This document shows positions 1 through 8,213 of a stretch of 14,727 bases of DNA, piece by piece. The position numbers and the translations under genes are program-made. The notes beneath the pieces were generated by a model. It was not told where the DNA came from and ran no database searches. It worked only from the letters and a program-made list of their open reading frames with translations. Source of the DNA: an uncultured Nocardioides sp. (lineage in GTDB: Bacteria; Actinomycetota; Actinomycetes; Propionibacteriales; Nocardioidaceae); assembly GCF_946885725.1 (NCBI RefSeq), contig NZ_CAMPGZ010000099.1, positions 1 through 14,727 on the forward strand, written 5' to 3'. Each line of letters opens with the position of its first letter. Positions within the stretch are counted from its first letter, which is position 1.

Positions 1-222
1 GACGACCACGACGACGACCACAGCGACACGCCGTCGGACCCGGGCGGCGCACCGACGGCTCCGCCGGCCGCCCAGCTCCCGGCGCCGAAGCCACGGCGTC
101 GGCGGAAGAAGCGCAAGCACGGCAAGGGTCACCACGACGACCCCAAGCGCCCGCGCAAGCCGCGCAAGCCGCGGAAGCCTCGTCGTCCGCGTCGGCCCAG
201 GCGGCCGCGCGGTCGCCGCTGA
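1..222 (+). CDS. C-terminal tail of an unidentified protein (5' partial)
   Basis: Frame 1 is open from the first base to a TGA at 220-222, giving 73 residues of a protein whose start lies outside the window. The visible part is low complexity: an Asp/His-rich stretch, a Pro/Ala linker, then a strongly basic tail built from repeated Arg/Lys-Pro-Arg triplets. The upstream part could be a secreted or cell-wall protein, because the next gene, 12 bp downstream, is a signal peptidase and the one after that is a large secreted protein; this is inference from context. No domain can be named from the tail alone. The basic end could bind acidic wall polymers or nucleic acid. The short gap suggests cotranscription with the signal peptidase gene. 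Confidence 0.6.
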   Translation, partial: DDHDDDHSDTPSDPGGAPTAPPAAQLPAPKPRRRRKKRKHGKGHHDDPKRPRKPRKPRKPRRPRRPRRPRGRR

Positions 223-234
223 GGTAGCGGGACG

Positions 235-765
235 TTGACAGTGATCGAGGGCCCGGCTCGCGCACCGAGCCGGGTGTCCCGCCTCGCCGGGACGGTGCAG
301 ACGGTCGTCGCCGTGGTGGTCCTGGCGCTCGGGCTCGCGTTCGCCGGCGGTGTGCTGTCGGTGCACCGCGTGGTGGAGCAGTCGATGGCGCCGACGTACT
401 GCCCCGGTGGCTGGCTGGTCGTCTGGCACCCCGGGGCGCAGGAGGCGACGGCCGGCCAGGTCGTCCTCGCGGACGGGCCGGACGGCCGGGCGATCGTCAA
501 GCGCGTCGCCGCCGTCGGCGGCGACACGGTGGGCTTCGACGACGGGCAGCTGGTGCGCAACGGGCGACTGGTCCCGGAGCCCTGGCTGGACCGCGCGAGC
601 GTCGACGGGCTGTTCGCCGGTGCCGTGCCCGTGCCGCCGGGGACGGTCTACCTCCTCGGGGACGGGCGCGAGCGGTCCGTCGACTCACGCAGCTTCGGCG
701 CCCTCCCGCGTGAGGACCTGACGGGACGCGTGTTGTTCGGCGCACGCGGCACGTGCCCGGGCTGA
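235..765 (+). CDS. Type I signal peptidase (S26 family), short form
   Basis: Membrane serine protease that removes signal peptides from exported proteins on the outer face of the cytoplasmic membrane. The 176-aa product has one N-terminal membrane segment (about residues 19-42), then the S26 boxes in order: QSMAPTY with nucleophile Ser50, IVKRVAAVGGD with general base Lys89, and GDGRERSVDSRSFG (about 142-155). The Ser-Lys pair marks the bacterial type rather than the Ser-His SipW/archaeal type. It is shorter than housekeeping LepB (usually 250 or more residues). The start is TTG at 235, with GAGG at 221-224 overlapping the upstream stop codon; GTG at 241 is the alternative. Lying between a gene with a basic-tailed product and a large exported protein gene, it may serve them specifically, but this cannot be shown from sequence. 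Confidence 0.88.
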   Translation: MTVIEGPARAPSRVSRLAGTVQTVVAVVVLALGLAFAGGVLSVHRVVEQSMAPTYCPGGWLVVWHPGAQEATAGQVVLADGPDGRAIVKRVAAVGGDTVGFDDGQLVRNGRLVPEPWLDRASVDGLFAGAVPVPPGTVYLLGDGRERSVDSRSFGALPREDLTGRVLFGARGTCPG

Positions 766-832
766 GGCGGCCGAACCACGTTTCACGAACGTTTGTCACA
801 CGCCGACCACGATGACGTCGGCACACAACGGA

Positions 833-850
833 GACGACCGGGGGGTCGTC
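833..850. promoter_or_regulatory. Inverted repeat in the leader of the large secreted-protein gene
   Basis: GACGACC at 833-839 and GGTCGTC at 844-850 form a perfect 7-bp inverted repeat around a GGGG loop, ending 18 bp before the ATG at 869. It could be an operator or an RNA hairpin near the ribosome-binding region. No convincing -10 box is visible in the 766-868 gap; TTGTCA at 793-798 resembles a -35 but has no partner. The function is unknown. Confidence 0.3.
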
Positions 851-868
851 GGATGGGGGTAGCACGAG

Positions 869-3800
869 ATGCTGGATCAATCGCACCAACACAACGAGCG
901 AGAGCCAGGGCGCTCGGTGACACGCCGGCTCCGGGTCGCGGTCGGCGTGGTCGCCGGCGCCATCTCGATGGCGGGGCTGACGCCGCTGGCGCTGACAGCG
1001 CCGGCCGCCGCGGCCGAGCTGAGCCTCGCGCAGCGCGTCGGACCGACCGACCAGAGGTACGCGTACCCGATGTGGTTCAGCGACAACGGCCTCGAGCGCG
1101 ATGGCCTGACGCTGGACCCCGTGCGGCTCGAGCTGTGCCTCGACCCGAACGACTTGCTGTGCCCGACGGCCGAGCCGCTGCCGGACCCCGGGGCGCAGCC
1201 ATCGGTGCCGGAGAACTTCACCGAGGAGGCCTTCTGGTGGTCCGGTGAGGCCCTCATGGACACGCCGTCGGGCGCCAGCGCCCGTCTGATCATGGCGCAG
1301 GAGGCCGCGTTCGGCGGTCCCGGCGAGATCGCCTACGGGCAGCAGGTCGCGTTCCAGCGCCTCCGGATCCGCATCGACGACGCCGTGCCCTTCGCGCAGT
1401 ACACGGTGACGTCGCCGTACGGCGTGGACGTCGTCGAGGCCGACGACCGCGGCCGGGTCCGGATGACCGAGGACGCCGGCTGCCTGTCGCCGCCGTGCGA
1501 CTGGAAGCAGGCGCTCAACGGGCGGCTGTCGACGTTCCTGCGCTGGGACCCCAGGGTGGGCCCCGCCGCGCCCGAGGGCTATGTCGGTGACCCCGGCGTC
1601 GAGCACCAGGTCGTGGGCAGCCCGTTCGGCACGAACTTCTTCCGCATCGAGGGACCGGGCATCGGCGGCCCGGGTGTGAACTCGGCGGAGACCAACCTGT
1701 TCACCGTCCAGGGCCGATTCGCCCAGCCGCGCGGCACGGTGTCGCTCCCGGGCGACCTGTACGCGCCCGGCACCAACGTGGAGATCATCCCGTCGTTCCC
1801 GGGTGAGGCGCAGATCTTCTGGACCACCGACCCGACGGTGACCGACGAGCAGCTCTCCGCCGCTCGCGCGGAGGTGACCGACGAGTCCACGAATGCCGTG
1901 CTCGTGCACGCCTTCCAGTCGACGACCGGCACGCCGAACGCGACGGTGCCTCTTCCCGCCGACGGCAAGGCGACGCTGCGCTACGTCGTCCGGCTCGGGG
2001 ACGACGTGAGCGACGTGTACGAGGAGGAGTACGAGGTCCGTGACGGTCTCTCGGTCGTCTCGCTGGACCCGGGTCTTCCGGAGGACAGCTCGGTCCTGTA
2101 CGGCCGGCAGGAGTTCCGGCTCAAGGCGAGCATTCCCGGCCGGATCTACTACACGCTCGACGGCACCCGGCCGCGGATCGACGAGGACGGCGAGCCGCTC
2201 GGAAGCACCAAGGAGTACGACCAGGGCGAAAATGAGCTCGATCGCGAGAAGATCGTCGTCACCAGGACGACCACGCTGAGGGCGGTCTCGCTGCCCGACG
2301 CTCCGCCGCCTCCGCCGGAGCCGGAGCCTGGGACCGAGCCGCCCGCCGAGGCGCCGGCCGAGCCGGTCGCGCCCAAGCCGGGACCGGTGTCCACGTTCCA
2401 CGTCGTGATCCACAACCTGACCGACGTGTCGAAGGACAAGCTCGCGGGCTACCCGTTCTCGCTCACGGACATCCCCGTGCCGTCGAAGAACATCGAGCCC
2501 GTCGCGCTCGAGCTGTGCCTCGACGACCCGCTCTGCCCGGTGATCGGCGAGGTGCCCGACCCGACCAGGGGCGTCTCGTTCCCGGACAACTTCCCGGACG
2601 AGTCGTTCTGGTGGTCCGCCGACGCGTTGTTCGAGGTCGGCGAGATCCGGGCCCGGCTGGTCCTCGCCCTGGAGGCGGCGTTCGACAGCGCCACCATCCA
2701 GGATGACCACCAGGTCGCCTTCGGCCGGATCCGCGTCCGCATCGACGACGTGGTGCCCGGTGCGACGTACGAGATCATTCACCCGTACGGCGTCGTGCGG
2801 GCGACCGCGGACGACCGGGGCCGGCTGTTCTACACCGACGACGTCGGCTGCATGTCGGGCCCGTGCGGGGAGTTCGGCGGGCTGTACACCCAGCCGATCG
2901 GACCCGTCCTCCGGTGGGACCCGTCGGTCGGTCCGGCCGCGCCGCAGGGGTACGTCGGTGACCCGAACGTCGAGCACAAGGTGATCGGCAGCCCGTACGA
3001 CACCAACGTCTTCGACGTCAAGCAGGTCACTGGCCCTAACGGCGCGGAGCTCAGGGACCCGATCCCGCTCGGCTCCACGGACCTGTTCGCGGTCCAGGGC
3101 AAGATCGCCGGTCCTGGCGCGATCCCGAGCTGGAAGAGCGGTGCGTTCAACCACGAGCTCGACGTGACGCTGACGGGGAACCCGCTGACGACGGAGATCC
3201 TCTACACGACCGACGGCAGCGACCCGCGCGAGAGCGGTCGGCTCTACAGCGGGCCGATCCACGTCGACGAGGGCACGACCAACCTGCAGTACGTCGCCCG
3301 CGGCGAGGGTGGGACGTCGTCGGCGGTCAAGAGCGAGACCTACACGGTCGACATGACCGCGCCCGAGGTGACGGCGTCGGTGTCCGGCGGGACGTTCGAT
3401 GCAGTCCAGAACGTGACGCTGAGCTCGCCGGAAGCGACGGCGCGGATCTACTACACGCTGGACGGCACGACGCCGACCACGAACTCGCCGTCCTACGGCG
3501 GCGGCGTGATCCGGATCGACCAGACGAGCACCCTGCAGGCGATCGCGGTCGACGCTCTCGGCAACGCCAGCGAGCCGAAGTCCTGGACGTTCACGATCAA
3601 CCTGCCGGCTCCGCCGGCGGCTGACACCGGGACAACGCCGGGGGCCGCGCAGCGGACTCCGGAGGTTCAGGTCGCACCCGCCGTGGCGGGTCCGGTCCGG
3701 GCCGGCGAGACGACCGCCCTCAACGGCGTACTCGCCATCGACGGACAAGCCGTCGGTGGGGCACCCGTCGTGCTGCAGTCCCGCGAGGTGCTGCCGCAGG

Positions 3801-4267
3801 GTGGCCGGGTCACTCCGGTGTGGGTCGACGAGACGAGCACCACGACCGCGGTCGACGGCAGCTTCAAGTTCCGGGGCATCAAGCCGAAGGCGACGACCGA
3901 CTTCCGGGTCGCGTTCCCCGGGGACGGGCAGCACGCCCCGACGGTCAGCCCGGTCACCCGGCTGAAGGTGCGCGCCGTGGTGGATCTCGCCCGTACCCCT
4001 CACAAGGTCGGACGTAAGGACCACCTCGTGCTCCGCGGGAAGCTGTCCGCGGGTCAGCCCGGGACGACCGTGCTGGTGAGGCTCGACGCTCGCGGCAAGC
4101 GTCACGACAAGGTGGTGCGGGCCACGGTCGACGCGCGTGGCAAGTGGAAGGCAGTCACGCGCGCACCGGCCAAGACCGGTCGGATGAAGGTGGTCGCCGT
4201 CTGGAAGGGCGACGGCGTCACCCTCGGGGACCGCAGCAGGACCCGCTCGGTGAGGGTGGTCCGTTAG
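869..4267 (+). CDS. Large secreted multidomain protein: duplicated uncharacterised domain, chitobiase-C-like and Ig-like modules
   Basis: A 1132-aa exported protein. The N-terminus has Arg19-Arg20 followed by a hydrophobic core and an Ala-rich cleavage region ending near residue 49 (signal peptide; GTG at 917 is an alternative start). The order is: domain D1 (about 66-285), two chitobiase/FN3-associated-like modules (the second carries IYYTLDGT at 426), a Pro/Glu-rich linker from about 477, domain D2 (about 528-747), two more such modules (LYTTDGS near 778, IYYTLDGT at 860), a second linker, and two Ig/carboxypeptidase-regulatory-like beta modules with a basic C-terminus (about 930-1132). D1 and D2 are clear duplicates offset by 462 residues, each with four cysteines in matching positions. 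I recognise no catalytic motif, LPXTG sorting signal or terminal anchor helix. A role as adhesin or wall/polysaccharide-binding protein is inference from the modules. Confidence 0.85.
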   Translation: MLDQSHQHNEREPGRSVTRRLRVAVGVVAGAISMAGLTPLALTAPAAAAELSLAQRVGPTDQRYAYPMWFSDNGLERDGLTLDPVRLELCLDPNDLLCPTAEPLPDPGAQPSVPENFTEEAFWWSGEALMDTPSGASARLIMAQEAAFGGPGEIAYGQQVAFQRLRIRIDDAVPFAQYTVTSPYGVDVVEADDRGRVRMTEDAGCLSPPCDWKQALNGRLSTFLRWDPRVGPAAPEGYVGDPGVEHQVVGSPFGTNFFRIEGPGIGGPGVNSAETNLFTVQGRFAQPRGTVSLPGDLYAPGTNVEIIPSFPGEAQIFWTTDPTVTDEQLSAARAEVTDESTNAVLVHAFQSTTGTPNATVPLPADGKATLRYVVRLGDDVSDVYEEEYEVRDGLSVVSLDPGLPEDSSVLYGRQEFRLKASIPGRIYYTLDGTRPRIDEDGEPLGSTKEYDQGENELDREKIVVTRTTTLRAVSLPDAPPPPPEPEPGTEPPAEAPAEPVAPKPGPVSTFHVVIHNLTDVSKDKLAGYPFSLTDIPVPSKNIEPVALELCLDDPLCPVIGEVPDPTRGVSFPDNFPDESFWWSADALFEVGEIRARLVLALEAAFDSATIQDDHQVAFGRIRVRIDDVVPGATYEIIHPYGVVRATADDRGRLFYTDDVGCMSGPCGEFGGLYTQPIGPVLRWDPSVGPAAPQGYVGDPNVEHKVIGSPYDTNVFDVKQVTGPNGAELRDPIPLGSTDLFAVQGKIAGPGAIPSWKSGAFNHELDVTLTGNPLTTEILYTTDGSDPRESGRLYSGPIHVDEGTTNLQYVARGEGGTSSAVKSETYTVDMTAPEVTASVSGGTFDAVQNVTLSSPEATARIYYTLDGTTPTTNSPSYGGGVIRIDQTSTLQAIAVDALGNASEPKSWTFTINLPAPPAADTGTTPGAAQRTPEVQVAPAVAGPVRAGETTALNGVLAIDGQAVGGAPVVLQSREVLPQGGRVTPVWVDETSTTTAVDGSFKFRGIKPKATTDFRVAFPGDGQHAPTVSPVTRLKVRAVVDLARTPHKVGRKDHLVLRGKLSAGQPGTTVLVRLDARGKRHDKVVRATVDARGKWKAVTRAPAKTGRMKVVAVWKGDGVTLGDRSRTRSVRVVR
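1064..1723 (+). repeat. First copy (D1) of a duplicated ~220-aa extracellular domain
   Basis: Encodes residues 66-285 of the large secreted protein. Landmarks shared with the second copy are LELCL...CP, a FWWS block, QVAF.R.R.RIDD, PYGV, DDRGR, GC....C, LRWDP.VGPAAP.GYVGDP, VEH.V.GSP and LF.VQG. Cysteines are at residues 90, 98, 205 and 210, suggesting two disulfides. It is a protein-level repeat; the DNA has diverged. No family name comes to mind. Confidence 0.85.
2450..3109 (+). repeat. Second copy (D2) of the duplicated ~220-aa extracellular domain
   Basis: Encodes residues 528-747, the same length as the first copy and shifted by 462 residues. Cysteines at 550, 556, 661 and 666 match those of the first copy; the last pair has identical spacing. 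Both copies are followed by two chitobiase-C-like modules, so the duplicated unit appears to be the three-domain block rather than the single domain. Confidence 0.85.
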
Positions 4268-4297
4268 GCCCCCCACCACCCCGCCACAGAGAGCGGA

Positions 4298-4337
4298 CGG
4301 GCGGACCGTGCACCAAGCCGGGTGCACGGTCCGTCCG
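4298..4337 (+). terminator. GC-rich hairpin, likely terminator of the secreted-protein gene
   Basis: CGGGCGGACCGTGCACC at 4298-4314 pairs with 4321-4337 over 17 bp (one G-U), with a 6-nt loop AAGCCG. It starts 31 bp after the stop codon of the large secreted-protein gene. No U-tract follows, which is common for actinobacterial hairpin terminators. It also separates that gene from the helicase promoter at 4368. Confidence 0.65.
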
Positions 4338-4367
4338 GCTGTTCGGGGGCCTGTCGGTGCTCGCACG

Positions 4368-4373
4368 TAGGGT
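4368..4373 (+). promoter_or_regulatory. -10 box TAGGGT of the helicase gene (leaderless)
   Basis: TAGGGT lies exactly 7 nt before GTG 4381, placing transcription start at or next to the start codon. The same layout recurs at other genes in this window. No clear -35 box is seen. This site was used to choose the start of the helicase. Confidence 0.6.
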
Positions 4374-4380
4374 CGAGCCC

Positions 4381-7300
4381 GTGGTGGACCTGTCCCTGGC
4401 GCTCGACGAGGAGGCGCTGAGCCGGCGCTTCGGAGCGGTCACGTTCGACCGCGCGGTCGACTACGCCGACCGGGGCAAGGTGCTCGAGATCCACCACGAG
4501 GTCGACGGCGAGGGCGACCTCGACGTCCGCGGGCTCGTCGCCGGATCGGGCTCGACGCCGTACCAGACGTACGTCGCCGTCGGCACCGCCGAGCGCGGCG
4601 TCTGGGTCTACAGCCGGTGCAGCTGCCCCGTCGGGGACGGCTGCAAGCACGCGCTGGCCGCGCTGCTGGTGGTCCGCCGCGAGCACGTCGCCGCCGCGCT
4701 CGCCGACGGCCGGCGCGACTGGGAGCGGCGGCTCTCCACGGTTCTCGATGAGCTCGACGAGGACGACCGGTCCGGCGAGCACGCCACGCCGCTGGCCCTG
4801 CAGGTCGACCTGAGCAGCACGACCAGCCGGGCGGCGTTCCGTTCGTGGTCGCGGGTCAGCGCCCCGGTGCGCGGCACGCTGCGGCTGCGACCGCTGGTCC
4901 GTGGCGCCCGCGACAACTGGGTCCGCTCCGGCGCCACCTGGCAGGACGTGCCGTACCTCGACAAGCGCAAGGGCTGCCCACCGGCGCAGGTGGCCGTCAT
5001 CGGCGAGCTGCTCGCGGCCTACCGGGCGGCGTCCCGGCAGACCTACTTCGGCTCGGAGTCGCACCTCCCGCTGACCGGCTTCGGTCCCTCGCTGTGGCCG
5101 CTCCTGGAGCGGGCCCGCGCCGCCGGCATCACGTTCGTGCCCGGCAACGGCGTCGCCTCCGTCGACGTCCACCACGCCCCGGTGACCGTCGAGCTCGACG
5201 TCAACACCTCGGAGGCCGGGGACGCCCACCTCGGGCTCGGCGTCCGTGTCGACGACGAGTGGTACGCCGCCGCCGACCTCGACCTGCTCGGCGACGGCAC
5301 CACACCCGGCCACATGGGACACGGCGTCGCGCTGTGGTCGCCGGGCGGCCCGCCGACGGGTTGGGCGCTCGTGCTGGCACCGCTGTCGCGGGGACTGGGT
5401 CCCGAGGTGCGCCGGCTGCTGACCGCCGGCGACTCGCTGGTGGTGCCCGCGGCCGACCGCACCGACCTGGTCACCGAGTACCTCCCGCGGCTGCGCCGGC
5501 ACGTCCCCGTCACCTCCTCCGACGGCTCCGTGGAGCTGCCCGAGCCGCCCCGGCCTCGGCTGGCGCTCCAGGTCACCTGGGTCTCGGTCGAGCGCGTGGA
5601 GCTGGTGTGGTCGTGGCGCTACCGCGTCGGCGAGACCGATCGTGTCTACGGGCTCGAGGAGACGCGCGGCCGCCGCGGCATCCGTCGTACCGACCAGGAG
5701 CAGGAGCTCCTCGACCGGCTCGAGCTCGACGAGGCCGCCGTCCACCGGCTGTGCCGGTCGCACGCCCGTGACCGCGGGCTCGCGCCCGAGCAGCTGCTCA
5801 CCGGGGTCGAGGCGATCGACTTCGCGGTCGACGTCCTGCCGGGACTCGAGGCCGGCGAGCAGGTGGAGATCACCGAGATCGGCGCTCGCCCCGACTACCG
5901 GGAGGCGCGCACCGCGCCGGTCGTCCGCTTCGCCACCCGCGAGCCGGCCGCCGACGGGTCTTCAGACGACGCGGACCCGGACGACCGCACCGACTGGCTC
6001 GACCTCGAGGTCGTCATCAGCGTCGACGGCGACAGCCTCGCGCTGGCCACCTTGCTCTCGGCGCTCACCCGCGGCGAGCCGCGCGTCATCCTGCGCACGG
6101 GCGTGCACATCGAGGTGGACCGGCCGGAGTTCGCCCACCTGCGCGAGCTCGTGGAGGCGGCCGGCGACCTGCACGAGCAGCCGGCCGACGGGGTGCGCCT
6201 GAGCACGCACGACCTGGGTCTGTGGGACGAGCTCGCCGAGGTCGGCATCGTCGACGAGCAGGCCGTTCGGTGGACCGAGGCCGCGCGGGCCCTGCGCGCC
6301 ACCGACGAACTGCCGGCGGTCGAGCCGCCGGCCGATCTCGAGGCGGACCTGCGTCCCTACCAGCTCGACGGCTTCCGCTGGCTGGCGTTCCTCCGGCGGG
6401 CCGGCCTCGGCGGGATCCTCGCCGACGACATGGGGCTCGGCAAGACCGTGCAGACCCTCGCCCTCGTCGCCCACGCGCGCGCCGAGGGCGCGGCGCCGTT
6501 CCTCGTGGTGGCGCCGACCAGCGTCGTCTCGACCTGGGCACACGAGGCCGCGCGGTTCACGCCGGGTCTCGTGGTGCGCACGGTGACCGAGTCACAGGCC
6601 CGCCGCGGCGTATCCCTCGCCGAGCTCCACGAGGGTGCCGACCTGGTCATCACCTCCTACACGCTCTACCGCATGGAGGTCGACGACTACCTCGACCGCG
6701 CGTGGGGCGGGTTGGTCCTCGACGAGGCGCAGACGGTCAAGAACCACCAGGGCAAGACCTACCAAGCAGTCCGGCGGCTCGACGTACCGTTCCGGCTGGC
6801 GCTGACCGGCACCCCGTTCGAGAACCGGCTGATGGAACTGTGGTCGCTGCTGTCGATCGTCGCGCCCGGTCTCTACCCCTGGCCGCAGCGCTTCCAGGAG
6901 ACCGTCGCGAACCCGGTCGAGAAGCTCGGCGACAGGCAGGTGCTCGACCGGTTCCGTCGCCGCATCCGGCCGTTCCTGCTGCGCCGCACCAAGGACCTGG
7001 TCGCCGCGGACCTGCCCGAGAAGCAGGAGCAGGTGCTCGACGTGCGCCTGACGCCGCGGCACCGCCGCATCTACGACACGCACCTCCAGCGCGAGCGGCA
7101 GCACGTGCTCGGGCTCGTCGACGACTTCGACAAGCACCGGATCGCGATCTTCCGCTCGCTCACCCGGTTGCGGCAGCTGGCGCTCGACCCGGCGCTGGTC
7201 GACGAGGAGGCGTACGACGCCGTCGGGTCGGCCAAGCTCGACGTGCTCGTCGACCACCTCAGCGAGCTCGCCGACGAGGGGCACCGGGCACTGGTGTTCA

Positions 7301-7734
7301 GCCAGTTCACGTCGTTCCTCGGCCGGGTGCGTGCGCGGCTCGACCGCGAGGGCATCACCAGCAGCTACCTCGACGGCCGCACACGTGACCGAGTCGCGGC
7401 GATCGATGGCTTCAAGCAGGGCGACGACCCGGTGTTCCTGATCAGCCTCAAGGCCGGGGGAGTGGGGCTGACTCTCACCGAGGCCGACTACGTCTTCGTG
7501 CTCGACCCGTGGTGGAACCCCGCCGTCGAGGCGCAGGCCGTCGACCGCGCGCACCGCATCGGCCAGCACCGGCCGGTCAACGTCTACCGGCTCGTCGCCG
7601 AGCAGACCATCGAGCAGAAGGTGATGGAGCTCAAGGCGCGCAAGGCCGCGCTGTTCGCCCAGGTCGTCGACGGCGACGGCATGCCGAGCGGGGCGCTCAC
7701 CGAGGACGACGTACGCGCTCTTCTCGAGGACTGA
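4381..7734 (+). CDS. SWIM zinc-finger SNF2-family helicase/ATPase (HepA/RapA-like)
   Basis: A 1117-aa superfamily 2 DNA translocase expected in the cytoplasm. An N-terminal SWIM zinc finger has C80-x-C82 and C88-x-H90. After a long middle region comes the SNF2 core: Walker A in DDMGLGKT (682-689, Lys688), motif II DEAQ (781-784), LTGTPFENRLMELWSLL, then the C-terminal helicase lobe with LVFSQFTSFL, YLDGRTRDR, LKAGGVGLTLTEAD, DPWWNPAVEAQA and motif VI DRAHRIGQ (Asp1055, Arg1056). All key motifs are intact. Family members remodel or displace DNA-bound proteins, and SWIM-SNF2 proteins are widespread in actinobacteria and firmicutes with poorly known targets. The frame is open further upstream to 4144, but that overlaps the previous gene and the terminator; GTG 4381, 7 nt after TAGGGT, is preferred, with GTG 4357 as the alternative. 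Its 3' end overlaps the convergent gene by 38 nt. Confidence 0.92.
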   Translation: MVDLSLALDEEALSRRFGAVTFDRAVDYADRGKVLEIHHEVDGEGDLDVRGLVAGSGSTPYQTYVAVGTAERGVWVYSRCSCPVGDGCKHALAALLVVRREHVAAALADGRRDWERRLSTVLDELDEDDRSGEHATPLALQVDLSSTTSRAAFRSWSRVSAPVRGTLRLRPLVRGARDNWVRSGATWQDVPYLDKRKGCPPAQVAVIGELLAAYRAASRQTYFGSESHLPLTGFGPSLWPLLERARAAGITFVPGNGVASVDVHHAPVTVELDVNTSEAGDAHLGLGVRVDDEWYAAADLDLLGDGTTPGHMGHGVALWSPGGPPTGWALVLAPLSRGLGPEVRRLLTAGDSLVVPAADRTDLVTEYLPRLRRHVPVTSSDGSVELPEPPRPRLALQVTWVSVERVELVWSWRYRVGETDRVYGLEETRGRRGIRRTDQEQELLDRLELDEAAVHRLCRSHARDRGLAPEQLLTGVEAIDFAVDVLPGLEAGEQVEITEIGARPDYREARTAPVVRFATREPAADGSSDDADPDDRTDWLDLEVVISVDGDSLALATLLSALTRGEPRVILRTGVHIEVDRPEFAHLRELVEAAGDLHEQPADGVRLSTHDLGLWDELAEVGIVDEQAVRWTEAARALRATDELPAVEPPADLEADLRPYQLDGFRWLAFLRRAGLGGILADDMGLGKTVQTLALVAHARAEGAAPFLVVAPTSVVSTWAHEAARFTPGLVVRTVTESQARRGVSLAELHEGADLVITSYTLYRMEVDDYLDRAWGGLVLDEAQTVKNHQGKTYQAVRRLDVPFRLALTGTPFENRLMELWSLLSIVAPGLYPWPQRFQETVANPVEKLGDRQVLDRFRRRIRPFLLRRTKDLVAADLPEKQEQVLDVRLTPRHRRIYDTHLQRERQHVLGLVDDFDKHRIAIFRSLTRLRQLALDPALVDEEAYDAVGSAKLDVLVDHLSELADEGHRALVFSQFTSFLGRVRARLDREGITSSYLDGRTRDRVAAIDGFKQGDDPVFLISLKAGGVGLTLTEADYVFVLDPWWNPAVEAQAVDRAHRIGQHRPVNVYRLVAEQTIEQKVMELKARKAALFAQVVDGDGMPSGALTEDDVRALLED

Positions 7735-8188
7735 CCTCCGCGGAGCGCGACCGCCACGACACCGCCGCCACCAACGCCAGTGCTGCCAGCCCGGCAAGCA
7801 GCCAGCGCCCGTCGCCGCTCAGCCACGCGTGCACGACCGCCAGCCCGACGGTCAGGTAGATCGCCGCCCACACCAGCGCGCCGACCAGCAGTGCGGGGAC
7901 GTAGTAGCGCCACGGCATCCGCAGCAGCCCCGCCGCCGCGTTGACCGCGGTCTGCACGCCGACGGTCAGGAACGACAGCGACACCGCCGGCGGCCCGACC
8001 CGACGCACCACGTCCTCCGCGCGACGTACCGCCGGCCGGTCGAGCACCTTCGCCCGCCGTACCAGCCGGCCGACCAGGTACGTCGCACCACCGCGGCAGA
8101 AGGCAACCGCGACGAGGAAGACGTACGCGGCGGCGACGGGGAGGTCCGTGGGCACGTCCCCATGGTCGCAGCCAGCCGGAGCGCTCAC
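7697..8188 (-). CDS. DedA/VTT-like integral membrane protein (short)
   Basis: A 163-aa membrane protein with hydrophobic stretches at about residues 16-30, 68-90, 96-118 and 127-145. The segment FLTVGVQTAVNAAAGLLRMPW (from residue 73) followed by a long hydrophobic helix resembles the DedA core, usually written F-[IL]-P-G-x-R-T...AG...M. DedA proteins are linked to lipid flipping and membrane homeostasis. Here the arginine usual in that core is glutamine (Gln79) and the protein is shorter than typical DedA (about 200 aa), so it is a divergent member or only a relative. The start is GTG 8188 with no visible RBS; GTG at 8155 is possible. The last 38 bases overlap the helicase 3' end tail to tail. 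Confidence 0.62.
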   Translation of the reverse strand: MSAPAGCDHGDVPTDLPVAAAYVFLVAVAFCRGGATYLVGRLVRRAKVLDRPAVRRAEDVVRRVGPPAVSLSFLTVGVQTAVNAAAGLLRMPWRYYVPALLVGALVWAAIYLTVGLAVVHAWLSGDGRWLLAGLAALALVAAVSWRSRSAEVSPREERVRRPR

Positions 8189-8213
8189 ACGGGTCGAACG
8201 GCCCGTCCGGTCC

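Noticed and set aside
497..4366. Very long minus-strand ORF (1289 codons) opposite the signal peptidase and the secreted-protein gene
   Set aside because: The translation is Arg/Pro/Val/Gly-rich with no recognisable domain, while the plus strand has signal peptide, repeats and known motifs. Long antisense frames are expected when third positions are nearly all G or C.
4144..4380. N-terminal extension of the helicase frame
   Set aside because: It overlaps the secreted-protein gene and the hairpin terminator, and its translation is not helicase-like. The leaderless box at 4368 supports 4381.
4264..5763. Long minus-strand ORF (499 codons) opposite the helicase N-terminus
   Set aside because: It is a shadow frame with composition-biased sequence, antisense to the SWIM finger region of a clear helicase.
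6592..7797. Minus-strand ORF (401 codons) opposite the helicase core
   Set aside because: Antisense to the conserved SNF2 motifs; no domain or plausible start signal.
8191..8210. Possible LexA-type operator near TCGAAC in the membrane-protein/reductase gap
   Set aside because: Only one half-site resembles the actinobacterial SOS box; the other half does not match GTTCGA.
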